22,600 nucleotides of DNA from a virus: IMG/VR virus record IMGVR_UViG_3300044695_004113, positions 1 through 22,600 of that record; one strand, written 5' to 3'. Below are positions 6,923-12,424 of the stretch, piece by piece. The notes under the pieces were generated by a model. It was not told where the DNA came from and did not search any database. It was given only the letters and a program-made list of their open reading frames with translations. How positions within the stretch are numbered: position 1 is the first letter of the stretch; every line of letters starts with the position of its first letter. Both the position numbers and the translations under genes were made by a program.

Positions 6923-6938
6923 ACCAGGTTTGCCTGGT
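6923..6938 (-). other. Small inverted repeat in intergenic gap
   Basis: ACCAGG-CAAA-CCTGGT on the minus strand, a perfect 6-bp stem and 4-base loop, in the 74-bp gap between the resolvase and exonuclease genes. There is no T tract after it, so it is more likely an operator or RNA-stability hairpin than a terminator. Confidence 0.45.
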
Positions 6939-6953
6939 CTAGTTGGTGATGGT

Positions 6954-7322
6954 TTAGTCGATGGGTGTTGTGGGGATTTTGGTGGGCTGGTCCAGCATGG
7001 CGAGGAGCTCTGCCCAAATGCGGGCGGGCATAACGGCGTACCAGTCGTTGACGTCGATGCTGCCTCGGCGTTTGATGATGACGGCGCCTGTCCAGGCTTC
7101 CGCGTTGTCTATCTCAACTTCAAGCTCGGCAAGGTAGCCAGGGATGTTTATGCGCTTCTCGTTCTTCACTTCGATGCACACGCCTGGCATCCCGTCGATG
7201 TCGCCTCGGTCGTCTGTCCAGCCTGCGCGGGATCGTTCCGCATGTATCCATCCCCACGTGCGCAGCCACTTCGCGACGGCAAGTTCCGCGCTGTTTCCTT
7301 TACGCTTCTGTGGTGATGTCAT
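6954..7322 (-). CDS. Holliday-junction-resolvase-like nuclease (PD-(D/E)xK, Hjc-type)
   Basis: 122 aa. The N-terminus KRKGNSAELAVAKWLR carries E13. Then AERSRAGWTDDRGDIDGMPG carries the metal Asp D41, and CIEVKN gives E51 and K53, in the right spacing for a resolvase-type nuclease. Related phage proteins with 'GDIDG...IEVKN' are called Holliday junction resolvases and would resolve branched replication or recombination intermediates. The ATG follows GAAGGAGAGG within the WhiB gene. A 74-bp gap with a 6-bp hairpin follows before the exonuclease gene. Confidence 0.78.
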   Translation of the reverse strand: MTSPQKRKGNSAELAVAKWLRTWGWIHAERSRAGWTDDRGDIDGMPGVCIEVKNEKRINIPGYLAELEVEIDNAEAWTGAVIIKRRGSIDVNDWYAVMPARIWAELLAMLDQPTKIPTTPID

Positions 7323-7602
7323 GGCCTCTCCTTCGAGCTCGTCGTATCCGTTCTCGTTCCATCGTAGTTGTGGCTCCCCAAATGCCGACCTCGTCGTTGT
7401 CTATCGCGAACTTCAGGCAGATGCGTCGTGCCGAGCATTGGTGGCATATCTGTTTCGCCTGCTCCACTGAAGTTGTCGATTGCTCATGAAAGAATAACTC
7501 GGTTTGGCTTTTGCATCGTGCGTTCTCTTGCCATCTGGGGCGTTGTGGTCTGAAGACGTTTTCCCCTTCTGACCAGAAGTCGACGACGTGACCGTTGCTC
7601 AT
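7300..7602 (-). CDS. whiB: WhiB-family transcription factor
   Basis: 100 aa from ATG 7602, which overlaps the previous TGA. Upstream residues in the same frame are shadow. Four cysteines that hold a [4Fe-4S] cluster are present: C30 (ARCKSQTELFF), then C53, C56 and C62 in ICHQCSARRICL. The GIWGATT turn (73-79) and the basic C-terminus ERERIRRARRR complete the family signature. WhiB proteins occur in actinobacteria and their phages and bind the main sigma factor to change promoter use. The gene probably helps shift host transcription. Its end overlaps the next gene by 23 bases. Confidence 0.95.
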   Translation of the reverse strand: MSNGHVVDFWSEGENVFRPQRPRWQENARCKSQTELFFHEQSTTSVEQAKQICHQCSARRICLKFAIDNDEVGIWGATTTMERERIRRARRRGHDITTEA

Positions 7603-7868
7603 TCGTAGCTGTGGTGCGTTGGGTGGTCTTGCATCGAGCGGCGCCGCTCGTGTGCTTCGCGTGCTTCCTGGCGCCACTGGCGTCCGATGCGCACGTTGTA
7701 GAAATGGACCGCTCCGATGGCGATGATGTTAATGCCGAGCCAAATCTTCCACTCGTTGGGTGTCGCTGGTTCCGCGCCTGGCAGGTCTTCTGCCGTTGGT
7801 GCCAGCCAAAATATCCAGCCCAAAGCGACGAGCGCGATAATCCAGCTTTGCTTCATTCGGTCTGTCAT
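7599..7868 (-). CDS. Small two-span membrane protein
   Basis: 89 aa, with AAGGAGG upstream of ATG 7868. The first hydrophobic segment is WIIALVALGWIFWLAP (about 9-24), followed by an acidic linker (TAEDLPGAEPATPNEW), a second segment IWLGINIIAIGAVHFYNV (about 42-59), and a strongly basic/charged end with His near the C-terminus. Such proteins are common in actinophages and usually uncharacterised. The gene follows the secreted hydrolase after a 63-bp gap and is coupled by ATGA overlap to WhiB. A role in envelope remodelling or signalling is only a guess. Confidence 0.65.
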   Translation of the reverse strand: MTDRMKQSWIIALVALGWIFWLAPTAEDLPGAEPATPNEWKIWLGINIIAIGAVHFYNVRIGRQWRQEAREAHERRRSMQDHPTHHSYE

Positions 7869-7931
7869 GGTGTTCCTCCTTGTTGGTGTTTCTTCAACGG
7901 TAGAGGATGGCTGTCCGCTAGTGGTGGATGG

Positions 7932-8465
7932 TCACTGGCCCCACGTGGAAGGCGTCCAAGGGTCCCAGCCTGCTGCTTTGAATAAGGCGAAGCCTGCGCG
8001 TAGGTTTGTCGTTGCGTCGAGGAGGGGTTCCTGTGTGCAGGCAATTTTTTCACGGCAAACCAGCGCCCATTGGTTCCTCGTCTGGTCGTAGTTGACGCCG
8101 TTGATCTGAAGTAGGCCCGTGTCCGATCGGTGGTTGCTGCCGTCGTGTCCTGTGATGTTGCAGTTCTTGTCGACTTTGTCGCCGCCTCGTCTGTTCGGGC
8201 AGCCGCCTGACTCGCGCAGAATTATCTGCCCAAGTTTGCGCCATGTCTTTGGGGGCCAGCCTGCTTCTGCTGCGAGCTGTGGAAGCCATGCGATGCTGCC
8301 GTGTCTGAATTGGATCGGTTCCTGGGGCGCTTCTCTGAGGTGCCTGTCGTGGCCTGTGGTGGTCGCTGGGTGGGTTTGGTGGGCTGTGGTGGGTGCTGCT
8401 GCTTTGGCTGTTGCTGCGCCGAGCAGGAGGGTTGCTGTGACAATGCTTGCGGTTATCCGTCGCAT
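7932..8465 (-). CDS. Secreted lysozyme/transglycosylase-like peptidoglycan hydrolase
   Basis: 177 aa. Residues 1-24 form a signal peptide (MRRITASIVTATLLLG core, cut near AKAAA). After a His/Thr-rich linker, the catalytic domain begins near residue 55. ILRESGG gives the likely catalytic E85, SDTGLLQIN (114-122) is the typical GLxQ motif of SLT/goose-type lysozyme folds, and NLRAGFALFKAAGWDPW (154-170) matches the domain's last helix. Cysteines at 89, 102, 137 and 143 could form disulfides in an exported enzyme. It would cut the glycan strand of peptidoglycan outside the membrane. The gene lies away from the lysis cassette, with its own upstream hairpin region and GGAG ribosome site. Confidence 0.8.
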   Translation of the reverse strand: MRRITASIVTATLLLGAATAKAAAPTTAHQTHPATTTGHDRHLREAPQEPIQFRHGSIAWLPQLAAEAGWPPKTWRKLGQIILRESGGCPNRRGGDKVDKNCNITGHDGSNHRSDTGLLQINGVNYDQTRNQWALVCREKIACTQEPLLDATTNLRAGFALFKAAGWDPWTPSTWGQ

Positions 8466-8500
8466 GTGTCTCCGTTCTGTGCAGGGGTGTTGGTGAATAA

Positions 8501-8548
8501 CGCCATCACAAGGAGGGGGGTGATGGCGGGCTGCTCGAAGCGCCCGCC
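8501..8548 (-). promoter_or_regulatory. Two mutually exclusive hairpins (possible attenuator/terminator)
   Basis: In minus-strand order, the first hairpin is GGCGGGC / GCCCGCC (8548-8525, 7 bp, 10-base loop). The second is CGCCATCAC / GTGATGGCG (8528-8501, 9 bp) with loop CCCCCTCCTT, followed by TTATT. They share bases 8525-8528, so only one can form fully at a time. The second loop contains CCTCCTT, matching the anti-Shine-Dalgarno end of 16S rRNA. The element lies in the 110-bp gap between the ribbon-helix-helix gene and the hydrolase gene. The T tract is weak for a standard terminator. Confidence 0.6.
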
Positions 8549-8575
8549 GAGGTCGCTGAACTAGCCGACTTCAGT

Positions 8576-8740
8576 CTAGTGGTCGCCTGTTCCTTCGTGC
8601 TGTTGCTCAAGGTAAAGGGCGAGCGCTTGTCTGACAATGTCAGCGGTGCTTGTTTCGTATGCCTTGGCTTCTGTGCGCAGCCAGTCGAGAGTTGTTTGTG
8701 GAAGTCGAAGGCTCACCATCGGGTATTTGTTGTTGCTCAT
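8576..8740 (-). CDS. Ribbon-helix-helix (CopG/Arc-type) DNA-binding protein
   Basis: 54 aa from ATG 8740, preceded by ATGGAGGCACAGCA. The short beta strand MVSLRLPQ followed by TTLDWLRTEAKAYETSTADI and VRQALALYLEQ is the classic ribbon-helix-helix layout: the strand pairs in a dimer and inserts into the DNA major groove, and STADIVRQAL forms the second helix. Such small proteins are transcription repressors. Upstream of the frame, residues that read in the same phase are shadow of the Cys-X-Cys gene. The strong hairpins at 8501-8548 follow directly, before the hydrolase gene. Confidence 0.8.
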   Translation of the reverse strand: MSNNKYPMVSLRLPQTTLDWLRTEAKAYETSTADIVRQALALYLEQQHEGTGDH

Positions 8741-8958
8741 TGCTGTGCCTCCATAAGTTGCTCGTGTTGTTCCTGGTAGCTGTCCATGCTGATGCTTCCT
8801 AAGTATTCGTTTTCGCCGCATGCGCAGTTGAACTTTGTCGTCTTTGTAATTCGTAGTTCTCCTGTTGCTGTGTTGCGCATGTGCCGTTCTATGACTGTGC
8901 GTTGCACGTTGTGGCCCTTCGCCACTTCGCGGCTTGTGGTGTAGATGAGTTCGCGCAT
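8737..8958 (-). CDS. Small Cys-X-Cys protein, copy B
   Basis: 73 aa, paralogue of the 83-aa protein at 9209-9460. It carries FNCACGENEYLG with a CxC pair and ends HEQLMEAQQ, the same C-terminal phrase as copy A. The N-terminal half (RELIYTTSREVAKGHNVQRT) keeps the GH followed by a basic/hydrophobic strand seen in copy A (EGHEITKT). The start junction TAGGAACGACGATG is identical to that of copy A over 14 bases. Its TGA overlaps the next ATG (ATGA). Function unknown; metal binding possible. Confidence 0.65.
   Translation of the reverse strand: MRELIYTTSREVAKGHNVQRTVIERHMRNTATGELRITKTTKFNCACGENEYLGSISMDSYQEQHEQLMEAQQ
8738..8760. repeat. 23-bp direct repeat at gene junction, copy 1
   Basis: Identical to 9216-9238. 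On the minus strand it codes the QLMEAQQ end of a Cys-X-Cys gene and supplies the GGAGG ribosome site and ATG of the next gene. Confidence 0.9.
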
Positions 8959-8969
8959 CGTCGTTCCTA
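8956..8969. repeat. 14-bp direct repeat (TAGGAACGACGATG junction), copy 1
   Basis: On the minus strand this contains the stop TAG of the upstream gene, a GGAACGACG spacer and the ATG of Cys-X-Cys copy B. The same 14 bases occur at 9458-9471 before copy A. Confidence 0.85.
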
Positions 8970-9218
8970 CTTGCCTGCTTCGTCGTTGCTCATGTTTTCG
9001 ATGAGCTCGAATGCCTCATCTGAAATGTCGTAGTAAATCTGCCCGCTATCTTCGCCGACTTTGATGAAGCCCTTTTTCACCAGGTCAGTGAGGTTGCCCT
9101 TTTCTTTTTGTGTCAACGGCTCGTCTAGCCATTCGTGCCAGGGGCAGGTGCTCCCGTATAGGTTCGCCATCGTTACGATTTTCGTTAGCAAGTTTTGTGT
9201 TCCTTGTGTCAGTTGCAT
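8967..9218 (-). CDS. Small winged-helix-like protein
   Basis: 83 aa from ATG 9218, whose ribosome site (TATGGAGGCACAGCAATG) lies in the end of copy A. It reads LTQGTQNLLTKIVTMANLYG then PLTQKEKGNLTDLVKKGFIK, VGEDSGQIYYDISDEAFELI and ends NDEAGK. The pattern of helix, helix, 'LxKKGFIKxxxD...YYxIsdeAfeli' is like winged-helix domains with a beta-hairpin wing, common in small phage regulators. DNA binding is plausible, not shown. It lies between the two Cys-X-Cys copies. Confidence 0.6.
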   Translation of the reverse strand: MQLTQGTQNLLTKIVTMANLYGSTCPWHEWLDEPLTQKEKGNLTDLVKKGFIKVGEDSGQIYYDISDEAFELIENMSNDEAGK

Positions 9219-9460
9219 TGCTGTGCCTCCATAAGTTGTTGGTGTGCCATCCATTGTTCGTGCGCTTCGTTGATTGTTTTGTTGGTGAGTTTGGCGGTCC
9301 ATGAACTCTGCCATCCGCAGCTGCACTTCATGGTCGTTGACCAGGCGTACCACTTTGTCGCTGAAACGTAGCCCGCTATCGATGAGTCGCCTTCGAGTGT
9401 CTTTGTTATTTCGTGGCCTTCTGAAATGGTCCACGTGGTCGTTTTGATTGTTGTGCTCAT
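9209..9460 (-). CDS. Small Cys-X-Cys protein, copy A
   Basis: 83 aa. Central KCSCGWQSSW gives a CxC pair followed by Gly-Trp, then a helix EAHEQWMAHQQLMEAQQ. A related protein (8737-8958) has NCACGENEYLG and QEQHEQLMEAQQ, so the two are paralogues. The cysteine pair and His-rich helix could bind a metal, though only two Cys are visible. The ATG follows the junction TAGGAACGACG. The stop overlaps the next gene's start by ten bases. Function unknown. Confidence 0.65.
   Translation of the reverse strand: MSTTIKTTTWTISEGHEITKTLEGDSSIAGYVSATKWYAWSTTMKCSCGWQSSWTAKLTNKTINEAHEQWMAHQQLMEAQQCN
9216..9238. repeat. 23-bp direct repeat at gene junction, copy 2
   Basis: Identical to 8738-8760 and in the same relation to its genes: the end of Cys-X-Cys copy A and the ribosome site and start of the winged-helix-like gene. 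Confidence 0.9.
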
Positions 9461-9471
9461 CGTCGTTCCTA
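9458..9471. repeat. 14-bp direct repeat (TAGGAACGACGATG junction), copy 2
   Basis: Same stop-spacer-start arrangement as at 8956-8969, here joining the coiled-coil gene to Cys-X-Cys copy A. Confidence 0.85.
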
Positions 9472-9723
9472 GTTTGCTGCAGGCGTGTGGTCGGCTTCGA
9501 AGTCTTCTGCCATGAATTCGATCATCTCGGTTGCCATCTGCTGGTCTGTTCGCAGCTGCTCGCGCACGTTTTTGAGTTCGGTGATTGTGTCCTGGTATTC
9601 GAAGCCGAATTCTTCCTCAAGTTTTTTGAGTTGGTCTGCTGCGATGATCAGGCTGTTCCGCACTTGTGTGTAGCGGCGGTTCAGTTCTCGCTTCTCGTAT
9701 TCGATCTCGGTTGCTGTGTCCAT
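9469..9723 (-). CDS. Small charged coiled-coil protein
   Basis: 84 aa from ATG 9723, with AGGAGG seven bases upstream; the frame is open further up but without a better start. The sequence is mostly helical and charged: TATEIEYEKRELNRRYTQVR, SLIIAADQLKKLEEEFGFEY, DTITELKNVREQLRTDQQMA, TEMIEFMAEDF. Heptad spacing suggests a coiled coil. It has no recognised family. Its stop TAG is part of the TAGGAACGACGATG junction that precedes the next gene. Confidence 0.65.
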   Translation of the reverse strand: MDTATEIEYEKRELNRRYTQVRNSLIIAADQLKKLEEEFGFEYQDTITELKNVREQLRTDQQMATEMIEFMAEDFEADHTPAAN

Positions 9724-9811
9724 GCTGTTCCTCCTGTTTGTGTGGGGCTTGTGCTCCACGACTTGAACAGTACGGGGTTTTGTATGACAAAGCAACCACC
9801 CGATATTCCCC

Positions 9812-10072
9812 TTATTTCACTAGGGTTTGCGGGCCGCAAATCTTGAGCTGCCGAACCATCCCCACGGGAATGTTCAGCACGCCGTCCACTTCGTCGTCTG
9901 GCGTCCTCGACTGGTAGACAGTGATGTGTTCGGGCTTCCCTCCGTCGCACGTGGGAAGAAGAAAGCCGCAAGTTTCGACCAGGTATTCCTCCTGGTCTAA
10001 GTCCTCGATGGGCGTCCATGTCTCTGTGCTCGTGTGCGCGTCTGCCCAGACGACGATGACTGGCGTTGTCAT
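9812..10072 (-). CDS. Conserved phage small protein, function unknown
   Basis: 86 aa. It reads VIVVWADAHTSTETWTPIED near the N-terminus, then EEYLVETCGFLLP, HITVYQSRTPDDEVDGVLNI and PVGMVRQLKI. I recognise the combination of DAH-(S/T) at the start and IPVGMVR near the end from small proteins scattered through actinophage and other phage genomes, without known function. It looks like a compact all-beta domain. The ATG overlaps the metallophosphoesterase TGA. An 88-bp gap follows before the next gene. Confidence 0.65.
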   Translation of the reverse strand: MTTPVIVVWADAHTSTETWTPIEDLDQEEYLVETCGFLLPTCDGGKPEHITVYQSRTPDDEVDGVLNIPVGMVRQLKICGPQTLVK

Positions 10073-11043
10073 GGCTGCTCCGTCATGAAATCCTGGCCTC
10101 GGTATCTGGCCCAGCCGTCGCGAATGGGTACGAGCTCAAGGTTGAAGTCGCCGTCGCCTGGGAAGTATTCGACGATCGCGATGCCTTGCTGCCAGTCTTC
10201 TGCTCGGTAAAGGGGGCGCCCGTCGAGGTCGTGTCCTCCGCGTGTGCTCGGTACTTCGCCTGAAATCTTCGCGAGGCAGCCTGGGCTTGCTGCGAGGATG
10301 GTTCGAGCTCCGTCGTGGTCGTCGCGTGTTCGTTCTGCCCATTCGCGTCTGTGGATGTGTCCGTAAATGACGGAGGTTTTTACGGTCGCCAGGTACTTAT
10401 GGGCGGTGCTGCCGCCGCTCGCGACTCGGTCCCCGTGGATGACGTGGAGGCGCTCGTTAATCCAGTGGGCGCCCGTTGGGTAGCCAGGCAGGTATTCGAC
10501 TTCTGTCTCGTCTAGGCGGCACAAATAGGGGACTGAAAGTACGGGCCATTCCTGTGGGGTGTTGCCTCGTCGAAGCCCGTAGGCGGCTCCTGCGCTGTCC
10601 AGGATCATGTTGCCGAGGCGTTCTTCGTGGTTGCCTGCTATCCAAACGATGCGGGCTTGTGGGGCTAGTTTGCGGAGCTGTGCGCATAGCTCGGTTGCGC
10701 GGTCTATGGCGGCTTGCGTGGTCCTCGCGAACGCTGGGGTGTATCGGTATTTGCCGAACTCGCAGAGGTCCAGGTTGTCGCCCACGAGGATGATCTGGTC
10801 TGGTTTGGCTTTGCGCACGAGCTGAAGTGCGACGTCGATTGCTGCTTCGTCGTGGATGGCTTCGAGGGTGTTGTCGCCTGTTCTGAAATAACCGAGCTGC
10901 ATGTCTGGAAGAATGACGGCGGTGCGCATCGTGTCGCGCTTCTCGTCGCTTGGCTTCAAGGCAGGCACTTGGTATCGCTTGCCTTGTTGAATGATGGGCC
11001 AGGCTGGTTGCACGCCGTAGCGAATGTCTTTAGCGAGTGACAT
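10069..11043 (-). CDS. Calcineurin-like metallophosphoesterase
   Basis: 324 aa. The metal-binding motifs are in order: LPDMQ (D47), GDNLD (88-92), GNHE (137-140), HGD (203-205) and GHIH (228-231). The first motif has Gln where many family members have His (D-x-H), a variation also seen in phage members. Family members cleave phosphomonoesters or phosphodiesters; in phages the substrate is usually unknown, with nucleic-acid or nucleotide processing possible. Residues 1-38 are an extension before the catalytic fold; an internal Met at 39 (DTMRTAVILPD) could be an alternative start. The C-terminus is coupled by ATGA overlap to the next small gene. Confidence 0.88.
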   Translation of the reverse strand: MSLAKDIRYGVQPAWPIIQQGKRYQVPALKPSDEKRDTMRTAVILPDMQLGYFRTGDNTLEAIHDEAAIDVALQLVRKAKPDQIILVGDNLDLCEFGKYRYTPAFARTTQAAIDRATELCAQLRKLAPQARIVWIAGNHEERLGNMILDSAGAAYGLRRGNTPQEWPVLSVPYLCRLDETEVEYLPGYPTGAHWINERLHVIHGDRVASGGSTAHKYLATVKTSVIYGHIHRREWAERTRDDHDGARTILAASPGCLAKISGEVPSTRGGHDLDGRPLYRAEDWQQGIAIVEYFPGDGDFNLELVPIRDGWARYRGQDFMTEQP

Positions 11044-11260
11044 TGTTTGTCTGTCGCCAGCGTGTAATGATCGAACCCGACATGGTTATTCCTCGCGCTT
11101 GTAGCGCTTTGAGGATTTGTGTTGGTCGAATGGTTGGGTCTGCTAATGCGGCTCGGAAGTCTTCGCCGTCTGTTTTGCCGAGTTGTTCCGCTATCTCGTT
11201 GATGCGGTTCAGTCGTTTATTGAGTTCGGTATTTTTTACCTCTGTTAGAAACTTGCCCAC
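11030..11260 (-). CDS. Small helix-turn-helix-like protein
   Basis: 76 aa from GTG 11260, chosen because AGGAGG lies six bases upstream; there is no better start. The N-terminal half is Lys/Glu/Asn-rich and helical (LTEVKNTELNKRLNRINEI). The C-terminal half reads FRAALADPTIRPTQILKALQ then ARGITMSGSIITRWRQTNNV, which resembles a helix-turn-helix with a recognition helix ending RWRQ. This could bind DNA; terminase-small-subunit-like HTH or a simple regulator are both possible. It overlaps the lysis membrane protein (44 bases) and the next gene (14 bases), so it is part of the same transcript. Confidence 0.6.
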   Translation of the reverse strand: MGKFLTEVKNTELNKRLNRINEIAEQLGKTDGEDFRAALADPTIRPTQILKALQARGITMSGSIITRWRQTNNVTR

Positions 11261-11459
11261 TCGACGCCTCCTTTAAGTGCCAATCAATGTGTGAGTCAAG
11301 TTTAGAGTCGATGCGTTCAACATTTCCACCTATCTTGTTGATGGCTTGCATCACGCTTGCGTGGTCTGTTGCGTTTTCTTTTCTGAAACGGACGAGGAGG
11401 GTTGTAATAATTCCGCCGATGCTGGTCAGCAATGCTGCGAGAACAACTCCCCAGTCCAT
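11217..11459 (-). CDS. Single-span membrane protein downstream of endolysin
   Basis: 80 aa starting one base after the endolysin stop. Residues 4-23 form a membrane helix (GVVLAALLTSIGGIITTLLV), followed by a basic RFRK and an amphipathic stretch (NATDHASVMQAINKIGGNVE, RIDSKLDSHIDWHLKE) that looks like a short coiled coil. Such N-terminal-TM plus coiled-coil proteins are common in actinophage lysis cassettes, where they are treated as second holins or lysis accessories. The last 44 bases overlap the start of the next gene, whose ribosome site lies inside this coding region. Confidence 0.72.
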   Translation of the reverse strand: MDWGVVLAALLTSIGGIITTLLVRFRKENATDHASVMQAINKIGGNVERIDSKLDSHIDWHLKEASSGQVSNRGKKYRTQ

Positions 11460-11460
11460 T

Positions 11461-12021
11461 TCAAGCCTGGGCTGCTTTGTTTGCCAGCCAGTCCTTTACG
11501 CGTTGTGGCGTGTTATCGCCTGCGACGTAGCGAAGATGCCATGGTTCCTGTGGCACGACTTCCCATGAAAAGCCAAACGAGACGGCGTTTGCCTTGAGCC
11601 ATTCGAGGCGCTTCCCATTGGCGTTCGCGATGTCTATCGCAATGCCGAGGTTGTGCTTCGATGTGCCTGGTACCGCAAGCATCGCCATGCCCTTCTTCAA
11701 GTACCACGCTTGCCCTTTGTAAACGCGAGGCTTCTGGCCTGCGATGACGTTGGTTGTGTAGCGCTGGTAGAAGCCGTACTCCTGTGTCTCCAGGCTGCGA
11801 TATGTGTCTGCTTGTGAAGTCGGGGCTAGGTCGATTCCTTCTGCGTTTGCTGCCGCATCCATTGCCTCGTATGCGTCTGCTGCGCAATGGTGCAGTCGTC
11901 CTTTGCCTTCAACGGCTCGCAGTAGTTTTGCTGGTAGTTCGCCTGGTTTGGCGTTCTTTAAGTGCGAGCAGAGCTGTACTGGGATGATGGGCAGCGATGC
12001 TGCCTTCTTTCCTGATGCCAT
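11461..12021 (-). CDS. Endolysin, M15-family (VanY/DD-carboxypeptidase-like) peptidase
   Basis: 186 aa, no signal peptide, so it would need a holin to leave the cell. The zinc site is clear: TSKHNLGIAIDIA gives H123 and D130, and QEPWHLRYV gives the catalytic E159 and ligand H162. These are the SxHxxGxAxD and ExxWH motifs of M15 peptidases, which cut peptide links in peptidoglycan. Residues about 60-115 (SQADTYRSLETQEYGFYQRY and KPRVYKGQAWYL) match the usual region before the catalytic core. No separate cell-wall-binding domain is visible. The gene follows the holin with a one-base overlap, a standard lysis cassette arrangement. Confidence 0.9.
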   Translation of the reverse strand: MASGKKAASLPIIPVQLCSHLKNAKPGELPAKLLRAVEGKGRLHHCAADAYEAMDAAANAEGIDLAPTSQADTYRSLETQEYGFYQRYTTNVIAGQKPRVYKGQAWYLKKGMAMLAVPGTSKHNLGIAIDIANANGKRLEWLKANAVSFGFSWEVVPQEPWHLRYVAGDNTPQRVKDWLANKAAQA

Positions 12022-12260
12022 TACTTGGCTCGTGGTTTTCCGTTGCCTTCGAATGCTGCAGCAATTTCTTCTTGTGTTAGGTCGCCGTCAACCATGGAGC
12101 GAAGGAGTTTTTCCATCACTTGTGCGGTTGCCATAAGTCCTGCGAGGGCTGCGCTTTTCCAAAGTTCAACGCCAATGAGGGCGCCGCCTGCTACTGCTGC
12201 CAATGCCGATGAGCCGAATAATGCGCCGATGCGGAATGTCACGTTCTGGATTTTTTTCAT
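12021..12260 (-). CDS. Putative holin
   Basis: 79 aa from ATG 12260, preceded by GAAGGAAG at good spacing. The frame is open upstream, but that part is the coding region of the 55-aa gene in another frame. The N-terminus is basic (MKKIQNVTFR), followed by hydrophobic segments at about 11-32 and 34-50 (IGALFGSSALAAVAGGALIG and WKSAALAGLMATAQVMEKL), then DGDLTQEEIAAAFEG. The last motif recurs in actinophage holin-type proteins. Stop TAA shares its last base with the endolysin ATG. Holins form membrane pores that time lysis; here this is inferred from topology and from adjacency to the endolysin. Confidence 0.7.
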   Translation of the reverse strand: MKKIQNVTFRIGALFGSSALAAVAGGALIGVELWKSAALAGLMATAQVMEKLLRSMVDGDLTQEEIAAAFEGNGKPRAK

Positions 12261-12424
12261 TGCTGGTCTTCCTTCTTCGTTAAGGCACCAGCCAAATGAA
12301 GCGCAAGCGTCCCGATGGTTACCCAAATTGCGAGCTGCTGTGTGAAGCCCGACAGGGTTCCTATCGTGATAATGGACGCGCCGATGGTCCAGAGCAATGC
12401 GTGTATCTCGCCCCAGAATTTCAT
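12257..12424 (-). CDS. Small two-span membrane protein, holin-like (55 aa)
   Basis: A 55-aa gene. ATG (12424-12422) overlaps the TGA of the Thr-rich gene as ATGA, and its own TGA (12259-12257) overlaps the next ATG the same way, so it is tightly coupled on both sides. It has two hydrophobic segments, ALLWTIGASIITIGTLSG (about 9-26) and LAIWVTIGTLALHLAGAL (about 31-48), with a short turn between them and a charged end TKKEDQQ. A two-helix hairpin of this size directly before a holin and endolysin fits a class II holin or a holin partner. No homologue was recognised, so the role rests on topology and context. Confidence 0.8.
   Translation of the reverse strand: MKFWGEIHALLWTIGASIITIGTLSGFTQQLAIWVTIGTLALHLAGALTKKEDQQ

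Noticed and set aside
8511-8563. Plus-strand AAGGAGG followed by an ATG and a 13-codon peptide frame
   Set aside because: The purine-rich stretch is better explained as the loop of the 8501-8528 hairpin; no plus-strand genes exist nearby.
9724-9811. Possible promoter TTGCTT-17 bp-TACTGT before the coiled-coil gene
   Set aside because: Only half of each consensus hexamer matches and no other evidence supports it.
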